A stretch of DNA of 64,000 nucleotides, taken from Synanceia verrucosa (taxonomy: Eukaryota; Chordata; Actinopteri; Perciformes; Synanceiidae). The position numbers and the translations under genes were made by a program. Positions 35,091-46,625 of the stretch are shown here, in pieces (position 1 is the stretch's first letter; every line of letters begins with the position of its first letter). The stretch lies in NCBI GenBank assembly GCA_029721515.1, contig CM056552.1, forward strand, positions 12,487,001 to 12,551,000. Direction: 5' to 3'. The notes under the pieces were generated by a model. The model was not told where the DNA came from, ran no database searches, and saw nothing but the letters and a program-made list of their open reading frames with translations.

Positions 35091-36018
35091 AGTGTTTCTG
35101 AACAGAATGACAGACTATAGTTTTAACTCTAAAAACACCAGCAGCAACAAAGCGTTATTAAACCACTAAACAACCCTCTCACTCGTCCCTTTTCAAGACA
35201 GTGGCAACAGGAGCCTCCTTGCCAGGTGGAGATGCGTAACCATGGTAACCCTGTGCCAACCTCGTGCGACCAAGACGAATGATTTGCCACAGTCACTGTC
35301 TAAATTTGTAAGAAGTTATTTAAAATATGTTATATATTACTTCACAAAGTGAAATTTCACACTTTAATTGATGTTACTGAGCTCAACGTCTCATATGAAC
35401 GTCACTACAGCATGAGGGGACGTCAGCACAACTCGTTCACAGTACTCCTCTATTTGACAGTCTTTATTGTCGCTGAACAGTGAATAATCAACAGTAGGAA
35501 GTGACCACGAGGTCATCCTTCGTTGCATGTAATTTGTCTGCGGAATGTAAGAAGATGCTGAGTCAGCTCCTGTTAGTGTTTCAGTGTTGCCCGGCTCATG
35601 CCTGCAGAGCCTAATAGAGGTCGAAAGGCTGTCCGATGTACGACATGTCAACACCTTCGTCATATTCCTGTAAGTGCGATGAAGCGGCTCACAGCTCTGT
35701 CACATAGCTGACAGTGTTCTTTCAAAGTCAAAGACAAACAGGATTTTTTGGGGGATTTGTCGGAGCAGGAAATGGTCAAAGAGAATTCATTGTGAGTGCA
35801 GTTTTGTATGATTCCTCTTTTGTACAACTCAAGACGACAAAATCACCAAATGTCTCACAGCGCTTGTAGAAAGTGTTGAGGTGCTGATTAACACCATGTT
35901 TGCTGTCGGGGCTGCAGTCGGCTGCTGAGGACGCAGAGGTCATGCAGTTTGGGTGATGTGACTTTTAAAGGATAAACAGATAGTGCCTTGTGCCAGCGCA
36001 CAATAACAAATAGTTATA

Positions 36019-36020
<2 letters not shown>
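35091..36020. other. Intergenic, nothing recognised
   Basis: No gene or repeat identified before the (TA)n tract at 36021. Confidence 0.5.

Positions 36021-36068
<48 letters not shown>
36021..36068. repeat. (TA)n microsatellite
   Basis: About 24 TA units, 12 bp from the duplication flanking the SINE. Confidence 0.95.
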
Positions 36069-36073
<5 letters not shown>

Positions 36074-36169
36074 TCAGTGTGTTTTCATCTCTATCCATCC
36101 ATCCATCCATCCATCCATTTTCCCTCACATAGGGTCGCGGGGGTGCTGGAGCCTATCCCCGCTGTCTTA

Positions 36170-36783
36170 AGTCAGCTGTATACTCGCCGTGTCTGCTAGC
36201 GTGTGCGCAATCATGACGTCAAAGTGACATGGAAGCCCACTGTGTGCGCCACAAAGAAGGCGCCATGTCTGCTTGTCGCATACACAACCAAATTTCTGAC
36301 TTGCGTGCGCCAAACAGGAAACACAGAACAGCTGGAAGAGGATGGACTCGCTGAAAACCAAGCTGAGCAAACAGGTCTGTCTCGGCAGACATCTGTATGA
36401 CCCTTTTTCAAAGGAACATAGAGATGCTCTGAGAGCACAGAATTCATGGAAAGAAATCGCGGAGACCATGGGGAAGGACGAAACAACATATAGGAAGATT
36501 TGGAAGAATCTTCGTGACCATTTTGTTAATATCAAGAAAAGGTCTCAGGAACGTAGTGGTTCTATTCACCAGACCTGCACCACGAGTCCTAGCTTGTAAC
36601 TAGCAGTGACTGATGTCCGGCTGTTGCCTGATGAGGACATTATTTTTTCCCGCTGCTTCTTCGGCTTCGCTGGAGGGTTGTGGATGCGTTTTCACAAGAA
36701 TGACACCTCTGTTCAGGAGAAGATTGCAGCTACGTGCAGCAGTATAAATGGTTTGACCAACTGTGCGTCCTATACGGCCAGCT
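36170..36783 (+). mobile_element. PIF/Harbinger-type element, deletion derivative
   Basis: It sits inside a SINE copy whose intact relatives show the original sequence. The insertion is flanked by TTA at 36167-36169 and 36784-36786, the 3-bp TWA duplication of PIF/Harbinger transposons. The ends AGTCAGCTGTATA and, in reverse complement, AGCTGGCCGTATA differ only by transitions at four of 13 positions. It carries the MADF reading frame at 36342-36599, but no DDE transposase is seen in 614 bp, so it is non-autonomous. Confidence 0.78.
36342..36599 (+). CDS. MADF/Myb-like DNA-binding protein fragment of a Harbinger transposon
   Basis: 85 codons, beginning MDSLKTKLSKQV. Residues about 17-67 match a MADF (Adf-1-like) or Myb/SANT-like domain. 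The landmarks are HLYDPFSKEHRDALRAQNSW, KEIAETMGKDE and WKNLRDHFVNIKKRSQERSG: an aromatic residue at the start, a Trp in each helix and a basic end. Harbinger transposons encode such a protein next to the transposase, where it helps bind the transposon ends in the nucleus. Here the frame stops soon after the domain, and the C-terminal BESS-like and linker parts are absent, so it is a fragment. It has no introns and is unlikely to be a host gene. Confidence 0.75.
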   Translation: MDSLKTKLSKQVCLGRHLYDPFSKEHRDALRAQNSWKEIAETMGKDETTYRKIWKNLRDHFVNIKKRSQERSGSIHQTCTTSPSL

Positions 36784-37025
36784 TTAGGGTGAAAGGCAGG
36801 GTACACCCTGGACAAGTCACCAGTTAACATGGGCACATAGAGACAGACTACCACTCACATCTACAGTCAATTTAAATTAGCCAATTAACCTAATCCCCAT
36901 GCATGTTTTTGGATGGTGGGAGGAAGCTGGAGTACACGGAGAGAACCTATGCAGACACGGGGCGAACATGCAAACCCAGTACCTTCTTGCCGTGAGGAGA
37001 CAGTGCTAACCACTACACCACCACC

Positions 37026-37160
37026 CATGTTTTCACCTCATCAGACTTCATTAAATTGGTTGTCTAAGAATGTTTTAGACATTGTACTCAGCTCCACCCT
37101 CTCATGTCACTTCTGTTTGCAAAACACCAAGATGGCTAAGGCTTACATACTGTATGTTTT
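37026..37160. repeat. Fragment of repeat family A
   Basis: CTCCACCCTCTCATGTCACT, TCTGTTTGCAAAACACC and AAGATGGCTAA correspond to the part of family A seen at 22090-22140 and 18690-18740. Confidence 0.4.
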
Positions 37161-37452
37161 GAACGATTTCGATAATATGCTAGGGACATATTATTCGGTA
37201 TCACATGGAAAAAGTAAGCGCAACAACAACAGTATCAGAGTCTGCCGGCTGCCATATGCCGGTAGGACAAGCCCACTTCCTAGCGAGCAGCGTGACTACA
37301 GTTGTGGGTGACTGAGAGGGAAAGAAGTTTGAAAAAGGAGGAAAAATGAGCAAAACTGGAGTCGAGGACAGCGAAAATAATGCCGAATGTGAAAGCGATC
37401 ACTGCATCACCCGAGAACAAGGACATTGTTGAAAAAAAGGTAACACAGTGTT

Positions 37453-37578
37453 GATTGCGTGGACTTGTTTTGAATACGGCAAAAGCACCCAGGAGCAGGC
37501 GAAGCCGGTCTGCAATATATGCCGCCAGTTGGTGCCAGCCAGGATGGGGAACAAATATTTTCCTTCACCTGAGATGGT
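37453..37578 (+). pseudogene. hAT transposase, BED zinc-finger segment
   Basis: One frame reads AWTCFEYGKSTQEQAKPVCN followed by ICRQLVPARMGNKYF. The leading aromatic residues, the CxxC pair and the VPA..GN phrase fit the first half of a BED zinc finger as in ZBED1-type hAT transposases, which bind the transposon ends. The His pair that completes the finger is not seen, and the frame ends at a stop near 37580. Broken. Confidence 0.6.
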
Positions 37579-37781
37579 ACCACCCCAGTAATAATAAACT
37601 GACAGTGTGACTCTGTGGGCTCAAGCCGGTACGACACTACACACACAGCCCAAAAAGACCACTACCTGTATTTCCCCCTTTAACATCGCTAGCGGGAGCA
37701 GCTCTGTTAAAGAACAATCCATCCAGTTGTGCTTTACAGTCATGAAATACGAAATGGAGCAAAAATGTAACGAGCCATATT

Positions 37782-37878
37782 ACTTATTGCCTCACTAAAG
37801 ATATAATGCCTTTGAGCACAGCGGAAAAAGACAGCTTCAGGAAGCTAATCAAAGCGTTAGACCCCAGGTATGTGCTCA
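37782..37878 (+). pseudogene. hAT transposase, pre-catalytic segment
   Basis: A different frame from the BED piece reads YCLTKDIMPLSTAEKDSFRK followed by LIKALDPRYVL. This matches the conserved KDMMPxSTVE...F..L...LDPRY stretch just before the RNase-H fold in ZBED/hAT transposases. A large deletion must have removed what lies between this and the BED segment, and the catalytic core and dimerisation domain are gone. Confidence 0.7.
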
Positions 37879-38019
37879 TTATTGGAAGGCATATTATTTA
37901 TTTTTTATGTTATTAAACTTTATCATAAATTTCAGTGAATCGCTTGTTTCTTCAAACTTCAATACAGAAAAACATATTGTGATAACATTTTTTTTTCCAT
38001 ATCGCCCAGCCCTACTGTA

Positions 38020-40198
38020 CAGATCATCGTTCAGTGTTCTTGTAATGTGTGCAATGAGCTCTGCCTCCTGTAGGGGGCTCTAGCAGGGTTTCAGACTGAT
38101 GGTGTTGTTGCTTCACCTGAATCACGTCCTGTAGGGGATGTTTGTGTGAATGAGACCCTGTGAATTGGAAACTAAATAGTACTGAGCCTATAAATTTTCT
38201 GCACACGCACACACAGTTACTGTCTTGACAAACTTCCTCGCTGCTGCAAGGAGCAGATATGATTCCTTTCACTCTTCTGTCAACTCCTCGGGCTGGAGAT
38301 GGTGATCTGGTGGGTGTTATTGATCGGAGGCGCATCATCACCCACACTCAGTAACACGCTCAGTAAAGGTCAACAAAGGTCGCCGAGTCAGCTGTGAACC
38401 CCTGAATACTTTGTTTTTTATTGACTTTAGTTGTTCTCTCGCACTGTTTCCAGCGGTCAGTCCATATTATAAAATGTTCTCCAGGACTCGGCAGCATCGC
38501 AATAATATCAGAGAGGAATCGCTTCTGGTGATCTGGCACGTAGTATTGACAGATAAACGGTCAAAAGGTCATCTACTTACAACAATATACAAACTCTGCT
38601 GGCTATGTAACCAGACTGTGGTACTGGAGTCTGGCCTCAGCCTGGAGACGCTTCTTTCTGTCGTCCTGAACGGTGTTTGTGACGTTGTGTTTGTGACTTT
38701 GTGTTTGACTCGTTTGACTTGTCTCTGTCTCGCAGTTGAATCGACTCATACTTGTTCCAGTCTTTTGGGTGTTTCAAGTCTGACCTTGTCTTATGGATGA
38801 TTTGATTCGACCCTTGGTCTAGAAATGGATTTCCATAATTTGATACCGTTTTTGTCTTAAATATCTAGCTGTGGTCAGTTTATTTGACTGTAATTCTCTT
38901 TGTGAGTCTCCACTACGTGTCTTTTGTTTTATTCATGATGATGAACATATTTTTCAATATTTTTCGTACCCTAACCCTGAAGTTAGTAGAAATGATGTAA
39001 GAAAATGGCAAACTTTTCAGCTCCCATCTTTTATTCAGCTAGTGTTTACCAGATGAATGCGTTGTTGTGTTTTACCTGTGAATTGTCAACTGTTTGGTGT
39101 GGACCTGTCCCATCAAAAACACCCACTCTTCCATTAAATCAAATATTAAAAGTAATATATGAGCTGTAAACTTGATTCGGAATTGTCTTAAATCGCGTTG
39201 ACTGAAGTTGTGCTTTTTCAAAAACATCCTGAGTAGCTTAAATACGCTTTCCTCGAACTGGAAATAAATGAATCATAGAATGTTAGGATCGCAAGGATTC
39301 ATATGCATATGCTATTATACAGCTGGACCTAAGTCCCAGAGGCAGAACTGTGAGCATATTTTTTAATTTATTTTCTTTTTGGAGCAGAGCTTTGATAAAT
39401 TCAGCAGCAGTGAACTCTGTTCGAGAATAGGAGACGTCTGTTTTAGCTCCGGGGAATAAGAAGCAGCATCATCCGGACGGCTGCGGACTTCTGAGATGGT
39501 AAAAAGCCAGCGGCTGCACATACTACTGGGCAAAATGCTGTTCGTAAACAAGCAAACAGCATAATCAGGCCAGCTCCCAGGGTCTGCATGCAGCAAAAGT
39601 GTTGGAGTGTTTGGAAAGAGTAAAATAATTATTCATGAGTTCTTCCCTGGAAGCAGGTGAGTGTGTTTGGATGCTTGCCCTGAAAAACTGGATGCACATA
39701 CAAATGCTCTGGTAGAAACGCGGAAGTCAGACTCTTTGACACCTGGTAGAATAATAAAATCTTAAAAAAGCATGAATCTCTTTATTTTCATTTTCGAGGA
39801 AATGCAGCAGGGCAACATCGGGGCACAAGTCTTCCACTTACTCTGTATGCTCTCTGCTGCCCTTTATTATGAACAAGTATCAGTGACGGCCTCCAGCAGG
39901 TTGGGGGCAAGAAGCCCAATGAACATCTGTGTAAAAGAATATTTTTAACATTCCTTCCATGGAAAAATGACATCTGAATGCACATGCTAGTTATCGCCCC
40001 TTTTCCAGTGCATTGCCATGTGAATATGTATGTTGAAGTAAAATCTGAAAAATTAAATTAACATACAAATCAATATGCTCTCCTCAAAGCTACCAGACTC
40101 AGTAAGACAACAGTAGTTTTTATATCACTGTTCACTGACACACACACGCTTCATTCAGACTTGACAGAAACAAAATACCCATTTAATTTGTCTTGATT
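38020..40198. other. Intergenic, possible repeat fragments, no gene called
   Basis: The 129-codon open frame at 38411-38800 has no recognisable domain. 39360-39600 and 39785-40010 have the look of old transposon fragments (GGAGCAGAGCTTTGATAAAT; CGCCCCTTTTCCAGTGCATT), but no second copy was found here. Confidence 0.35.
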
Positions 40199-40210
40199 GG
40201 TCTTCCCAGT

Positions 40211-40526
40211 AGCACTGTCGCCTCACAGCAAGAAGGTACCGGGTTCGATTCCCAGCCTGGGGCCTTTCTGTGTGGAGTTTGCATGTTCTCCCTGTGTCTG
40301 CGTGGGTTCTTTCCGGGTACTCTGGGATTAGGTTAATTGGCTAATTTAAATTGACCGTAGGTGTGAATGTGAGTGGGAGTGGGTGTCTGTCTCTATGTGC
40401 CCTGTGATGAACTGGAGACTTGTCCAGGGTGTACCCTGCCTTCTGCCCTAAGACAGCTGGGATAGGCTCCAGTCCCCCCGCGACCCTATGAGGATAAGCA
40501 GTAGAATATGGATGGATGGATGGATA
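40211..40526 (+). mobile_element. tRNA-headed SINE-like retroposon, 5'-truncated, with 11-bp target-site duplication
   Basis: Same family as 6258-6602, but it starts within the A-box (AGCACTGTCGCC), so the copy is 5'-truncated. It keeps the B-box-like GGGTTCGATTCC and the (GGAT)n tail. It is flanked by perfect copies of GTCTTCCCAGT at 40200-40210 and 40527-40537. A duplication directly at a truncated 5' end points to LINE-driven target-primed insertion. Confidence 0.9.
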
Positions 40527-40537
40527 GTCTTCCCAGT

Positions 40538-42548
40538 GTTCCAACACTCACCAACCCTGGTTTGACAGAAATAAACCCTTAACACACTGAGTTAGAGATG
40601 AAAATAAACAGTTTGAGCTCTTCACAGCCACTAGACTCAACTGACATTGAATTTCACAATTCACATTATGGTTCGACAGTGAATAAGTAACAGATATATA
40701 AAAATAGCAACCAGTGTAACACTTTTACTGCAAATACGTTCATGACGTTATAGATATATATATATATATTTTTGCAGGTTTTGTGTTTAAAACAAATCTG
40801 CATTTGTACAGTATGTGTTAATTTGGGTGGAAAAGGGATATAACTGTCTCTATCTGCTGTGGGGTTTCTGAAATCATCTGACACCATAAGAGCTGTGACA
40901 GTGAGACTTAAGATGGGCATTCAGTGCTATTTTGGAAATTTCATGAATTAACTCGAAAAGGCTGCTATCTGCAGTGCATCACTTGGGGTTGGGTCTCGTG
41001 TTGTTTGTGTTTGGGTCACAGCCCAGAAATGGTACAACACATTACTAGGACAGATTATTTTGGCTGTTTTTAATTAAAATTTCATCAGTTATTAAGTCCA
41101 GTGACAGAAATGCCACATTTAATCTGTGAATGAGAGACACAGTTGTCACACAGTTGTGATTTCATTTCTATTTGTCACAGGACTTTTTCCAAGTATTTCT
41201 ACATAATATTCTCACCATTGTCTGGTCATTAAGCCTCCATCCAGCTGCAGACAGAGCATGTACTTCAGGTACTCATGTCCTTTTTTCTTTAGTATGAAAT
41301 GCATCTTATGGAACACATTCACCATGAACATACAGAGCTGGAAAACGGTACTTCAAAGCACCTTTTTCTGCAGAACATTATGACCATAAATTTGACTGCT
41401 TTTATGTTAGGGTTAAGGTTAGCAAAGGCACAGCATGAAAAAAAACCTCCCAAAACCAGCCTAAGAGACTTTCAAATGTGAAAATGACAGCAGATCCAAG
41501 GCCTGCCATGATCAACTGCCATCACATTTCATGGGATAAGTTGACAAACACTAGGAAGTCCAGTTTGAGTAACAGATACCTGTGTTTAAAGATGTATCAG
41601 ACTTAAAATAGTGCACAATAGCAACGTTTTACAATATTCAGACGGGATTTGTGGAGTGAAGTATATGTAGGACCAGTATGTAGGTGGCGCTCTTGCTCTG
41701 GGCTTTTCTACAAAGACAGGAAGCCTCATTTAGGCAACAGGTGCTGCCTGACTGAGGTGGAGCATAAATAGGGTTTTTTTGCACAGTATTTGTAATTGTG
41801 CAAATGTTGGCTGAATGGAGTTTTGGAGCTCAGCTGTTACAATTGCTTGCATGTAACTCATTGGACACACAGGACAACAACAGAAGTTGGACTCTTGTGA
41901 AGTCTCATAAAGTCAACAAATCCTTTCCGCTGTCTGTGGAGAGCGGGAGATCCAGCGTTGCCTGAAGGATCAGGCAAGTTGATTGACCTGTCCAAATTTG
42001 TATAGTCATGACTTTATCTTGCAGTCAAACTAAAACTAAAACTAATACTAAAAAAAACTTTTCTTTTTCTGCATTGCCTATTTCTAGCCTGAAATTTTTT
42101 TTTCAGATATATATTTTAGCAAACAATTGAGCTGTAAATTGAAAACATGTTTGTAACAGTTAAGTCAAAAGCATTTGTTGGCAGGATGTTCGCCAAATCC
42201 ACTCCACTTTTTTAGGCAAAAAATAGATCCTAACACTGCCGAATCTCCTCGTTTGACAATTTTGTCCATGTTTTATGAACTGGAAGTGTCATGCTGGAGG
42301 GGCTCATTTGCATTAGGTTGAACTGATGCACATACAGACTCTGTCCAAGTCACCGCCACACTCCCAGCATGCACTGGATGACTGCCTTCCCTGCTTTCCA
42401 TGGGAAATAAATGGAAATTGTTGAACCAGCCTCCATCACTGGATCTGGTGCTGTGGCACTAAGGCGAACATATCAATCATACGCTTTGTTTTGGCACTTG
42501 CTTTGCATTCAAATGAATGTGGAAGCTGCCGCTGTGAATGCAACTTTT
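40538..42548. other. Intergenic, nothing recognised
   Basis: (TA)n at 40750-40768. Near 41640-41790 a short GC-richer piece is followed by GCATAAATAGGG, which looks like a TATA region, perhaps from an old LTR. I could not define an element. Confidence 0.4.
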
Positions 42549-43064
42549 AAAGGTATAGTTGGTAATTATATTCAGAATTGTTATACTGGGTGAAATGGTC
42601 CTTCCATCCTGAGAGCAGTCAATACATTATGTGTTCAGAAAAAGCAAAGAAAAGAATCAGACCTCTGTGACAGCTGCAGGACTGTAAAAACTCTGACCAA
42701 ACAACTGACATTCAATCCAAATGGAAAGAACCAATCAGATGACACCATGTCTCATCCTGCTCACGCCCTCCTCTGTCCCTCCCTCCTCCTCACTGTTGCC
42801 AGAAATATCCAGCACACTCCTCTGCAGAAGTACAGAGTTAGCCAGAAATATCACTTTCAGCATTACTTCTGATGGCTCACCCTGCTAAACAGACAAAGAG
42901 AAGAAAGAGGGAGGCAGAAAAGACTGAAAGACAAAACTCTGGAGAAAGCTAAGAGGACAAACCAGAAACAACTGAGGAGGAGGGGGTGGACCTTAGAGGA
43001 GGTGCCATTTTCAAATCTTGATAGTCTCCCTTGGTTGCTTTCCAAGGTTACCAACTATACCTTT
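42549..43064 (-). mobile_element. MITE with 17-bp perfect inverted ends (family B, complete copy)
   Basis: AAAGGTATAGTTGGTAA at 42549-42565 and its exact reverse complement at 43048-43064 bound 516 bp without coding capacity. The interior matches the family B pieces at 32045-32935 and 34930-35090 in reverse orientation. The flanking TTTT and CCAC do not show a clear target duplication. Confidence 0.8.
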
Positions 43065-43075
43065 TCCACCACTAG

Positions 43076-43800
43076 AAAAGACCTGAAAAACGTGCATCTT
43101 GCCCCTTTTCCACCAAAAGGAACCTGGTCCTAGTTCGGTGCTGGTGCTTAGTTGGTTCAACTTGCATTCCTCCTCAGCACCGGTCGCTTTTCCACTGGCA
43201 AGGAGCCCAGTCAGAGCCACATCACTCCATCACTGTAAAACGTCAGGACGTCACTGCATTTTTGCTTTCACCCGGCAAAACCCCTGTGGTGCGAAATCAA
43301 AACAAGTGTCGATGCTGGTGCTGTTCCTGGCTTTACGAGAAATCCAGAGTTGAAAGAACAAATTGTTCCTGGCTACCCATCTTCGTCGTAATTGTTTTGA
43401 GCTGCGACTCTGTTTGAAGACAGATTGTATTGTGGTTGCCAGGAAGATAGAGGTCGTCTATTGCCTGGGTACATCCACGATCACGGTACTGATGGAACAC
43501 TATTATTCCAGATTTCAGTGAGCAACTGTTTTTGCAAAACTTCTGTGTCTGAAATTAAGGTATTGTCTTTAAAATGAAATGCTTCATCGCCATCGAGTTG
43601 ATTGGTTAGTGACTCCTGATACTGATTTACGCTTTTGTAAACATGATGTACTGCACGTGTCTTGCTATGAAGGTGCTTTAAACATCTGGCTACAATGTGT
43701 GTGCATTTCATACTCTGGTGCTTCTTGAATGCATTGAGACTTTCTTTAATATCTGATGTGAGAGGCATCATAAGGGGCTAAATGGGGTCTGAGATAAGAT
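43076..43800. repeat. Probable unclassified transposon remnant
   Basis: Begins with CCCCTTTTCCACCAAAAGGA, CTAGTTCGGTGCTGGTGC and CAGCACCGGTCGCTTTTCCA, phrases typical of a fish DNA-transposon end. The minus-strand frame 43481-43771 (96 codons, including HIVARCLKHLHSKTRAVHHV) is not recognised. Confidence 0.3.
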
Positions 43801-45810
43801 CCGTTCAGGTCTGCGGCTCCCCAGGTGAGTCTGTGTTTGTCTTTTTACTCTGGAGCTCATCTTTATGTAACCACACAGCTTTGTGTTGTTGCCATGGCGT
43901 CAATATCTGACACTCAGTGCTGCAGTGCCTACATGATTTAAGCAGCACAGTCACATCTGAATCAAACACACTGTATAAAATTAGTGTGTGTGTGTGTGTG
44001 TGTTACAGTGAGGGAGGAAAGACAGAACAGTATTTATTACCTGTTGCCGTTGTGAGAGGCATGGCTTTGGCTTTGAGAAATCTATACAATTTTGCTAACA
44101 TTGCTGTGTTTCACCCTTGAAACGGGAAATCGGAGCTGGGGATAACGTCACCTCAGAGTTTATCACATTTCAGTACAACAAGTCAGAAGACTCAAAGGGA
44201 TCAGGTTAGCCACTGTTGATAACAACGCACGCATTATGCCGGTATTTTCCATTTGGACTGATTAAATGAGACAAAAATAAGTCAGCAGTGATAATGAACA
44301 ATATGTCACTACAGCTTTTTCAGTGTTGAAGTGCAGAGCAGCCATCTTGGATTTTGAGGCTGGGATTTGTGAGTTTGTCTGATTTTTTCGAGTCAGAAAT
44401 TCAACTTCATGTCCAGCATGTGACTGGCCTCTTCTCAATAGCAATGGTAGTGAGGCCCATGGGGCCCTATTTAGAGCAGTGTCAAACTGATGGAAAAAAA
44501 AATAATAATTTCTCTGGAATTTATATATTTAAAACTGACAGCTTGGACCTAAACCTATACGGATGTTACACCATCATCATCAAGTGAATAAGGTAAAAAT
44601 GGCTGGGCAGTGTGGTTTAGGTTCTCCACCTCCTACTGTTAACATATCGTTGTTTCCTCAAGACACTGAACCCCAGAGTTGCTTCTGGAAGCCAGAGGAG
44701 GAGTTGTAATAAAGTTCTTCATTAACTAACAGATATCACCAAGAAACTTTGCTAGTTCAAGAGTTATTTTCTGTGTTACAAGTTTACATACATACTGTAC
44801 ATTACATACATGCATCTTTAAATATACAAAAGAGACATCATATTAGATATTTCCAAAACAGAAATCTGACCATTGGATGATACCAGGTGAAGTTAAAGTT
44901 TGTCAAAGATATCTCACCTCTCATCCAAGAAGCTCTTCAGTCAGAACTGAACACAGGAGACACAATCCGTTGTATAAATTGGACGTTGAATGCTATATAA
45001 ACAAACTGCTCTGTAGCAAACCTCAGTCTGTAGAGAGGAATGAAACTGGAGAGTTTAGCGGAATTAAGATGTGCTGAAGAGGTTTCTGGCTCAGGATGAG
45101 AAAATTATCATTTAGAGAAAACAGCCTTTAAAGTCACTACATTTTGAAACCATTACAAGGTGAAAAATGCTAGATATCACCATGACACCTTTTTTTGTCT
45201 CTTCAGTACCTCATGCTAAATAATATTGAAAACAGCTGTAAAAATCAAGCAATAAATGACCTACTTTTTTCTTCTTTTTCATCTATTTGTTTCAAATGTA
45301 ATACCATTTTAAAGCGATTGTCCCCCTTGACTGCTCTGTATTTAAATTAATAGTCCCAGATCTGCTGCTAAAGTCAAACCACCTCATTGGCCTCAGCAGG
45401 AAATAAATAAAACATCTTCTCATCTGGGACCTTGTTTGGGGAAAAAACAGGAAGCAGTGCCGAAGAACAGATATGTAGTTTCTGTGACGGCAGCAAGTGA
45501 AAGATCATTACTGAGCATTACGTTATATATCTATATATGAACACAGACTCACAAACACATAACAGTAAGATCATTGAAAGTCATAAAAAGAGCAGCACCA
45601 TCTGAACACTTCTGATAATTAATGAGTCAACATCCCCAATGATGGGAATGTGCAATTAGAAACTACCATCTGTGATAAATCAGTCCTGAGGTCTCTCGTG
45701 CGTGAATCCATGAATTTTTATATGATGATTAGCAAACTTCAGAATGCTTTGTACTGTACTGTTTTCTGTCCCAATGTCCATTATTACCAGTCTCAGTCCC
45801 ACTTTATTTT
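43801..45810. other. Intergenic, nothing recognised
   Basis: (GT)n at 43983-44003. 44110-44260 (CGGGAAATCGGAGCTGGGGA and following) may be an old repeat. No gene seen. Confidence 0.45.
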
Positions 45811-46625
45811 TTCATCCATCCCTCCATCCCTCCATCCATCCATCCATCCATCAACTTCCACTTACACGGGTCGGGTCATGAGGGCAGCAGCTTAAGCAGG
45901 GAAGCCCAGACTTCCCTCTCCGCGGCCACCTCGTCCAGCTCTTCTGGGGGATCCCCAGGGGTTCCCAGGACAGCCTAGAGACATAGTCTCTCCAGCGTGT
46001 CGTGGGTCGTCCCCGGGGTCTCCTGCCGGTGGGATGTGCCCGGTACACCTCATCAGGGAGGCATCCAGGAGGCATCCTGACCAGATGCCCGAGCCACCTC
46101 ATCTGGTTCCTCTCGATGCGAAGGCGCAACAGCTCTACTCTGAGCCTCTCCGGATGACTGAGATTCTCAACCTATCTCTAAGGGAGAGCCCGGAACCCTG
46201 CAGAGGAAACTCATTTCCTGCCGTTTGTATCCGTAATCTTGTTCTTTCGGTCATGACCCACAGCTTGTGACCATAGGTCATAGAATAAATCAAGAGCTTC
46301 GCCTTAAGCTAAGGTCATTGCCTTTGGCCGCCACTTAGCTCACAGTGCAAGTTGCCCCTTCTGGCTGTGCCCGGCCACCAGGCACTCGCCATTGAGCCCC
46401 ACCTCCAGACCTGTCTCCAGAGGGGGGCCCATGACCTGTGTACAGGCAAGATAAAATGTCATCCAAAGTTTTTGTTCATCGTTTCTCAGCTGTACTTTGT
46501 CTGGTCCCTCACCTAGGACCTGGGTGACCCTGCCAGGACCATAAAACCCCAGACAACTTAGCTCCTAGGATCACTGGGCCACACAAACCCCTTCACCACA
46601 GTAAGGTGACAGCTCAGGGAGGAGA
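45811..46625 (-). mobile_element. LINE 3' end (reverse-transcriptase C-terminus), truncated and rearranged
   Basis: On the minus strand the coding end of a non-LTR retrotransposon runs down to an (ATCC)n/(GGAT)n tail at 45811-45851. Farther upstream, CCTGGGTCACC near 46520 and the text around 46370-46440 belong to the same kind of element, with pieces missing between. The clade (RTE/Rex-like or other) is not settled. Confidence 0.75.
45851..46129 (-). pseudogene. LINE ORF2 C-terminal fragment, frameshifted
   Basis: 92 codons: RIERNQMRWLGHLVRMPPGC, then RRPRGRPTTRWRDYVSRLSW, which is the well-conserved C-terminal tail of fish LINE reverse transcriptases. After GIPQ the frame shifts; the sequence in the next frame reads EELDEVAAEREVWASLLK, the expected ending. 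So a small deletion near the CCCCCAG run breaks the product. The rest of the reverse transcriptase and the endonuclease are absent. Confidence 0.8.

Larger units (their letters stand above)
36093..37025 (-). mobile_element. tRNA-headed SINE-like retroposon, interrupted by a Harbinger element
   Basis: Same family as 6258-6602, minus strand. The (ATCC)n tail is at 36093-36119, and the tRNA-like head ends near 37025 (CAGTGCTAACCACTACACCA). Imperfect 11-bp copies of TGTTTTCATCT / TGTTTTCACCT at 36080-36090 and 37028-37038 look like its target duplication. The body is cut after CTGTCTTA and resumes at TTAGGGTGAAAGGC, with 614 bp of foreign DNA between. Confidence 0.85.
37160..38019 (+). mobile_element. 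Decayed hAT element with ZBED-type transposase remnant
   Basis: The right end reads CCATATCGCCCAGCCCTA, a hAT terminal inverted repeat common in fish (GGGCTGGGCGATA in reverse complement). The interior carries two separated pieces of transposase (see next entries). The left terminal repeat was not found; only sub-terminal TTTGAACGATTTCGATAA remains. Probably a deleted copy. Confidence 0.7.

Noticed and set aside
38411..38800. 129-codon open frame as a gene
   Set aside because: No recognisable domain, AT-rich codon use, and old repeats all around.
41640..41800. LTR promoter (GCATAAATAGGG)
   Set aside because: No paired long terminal repeat, primer-binding site or polyprotein was found nearby.
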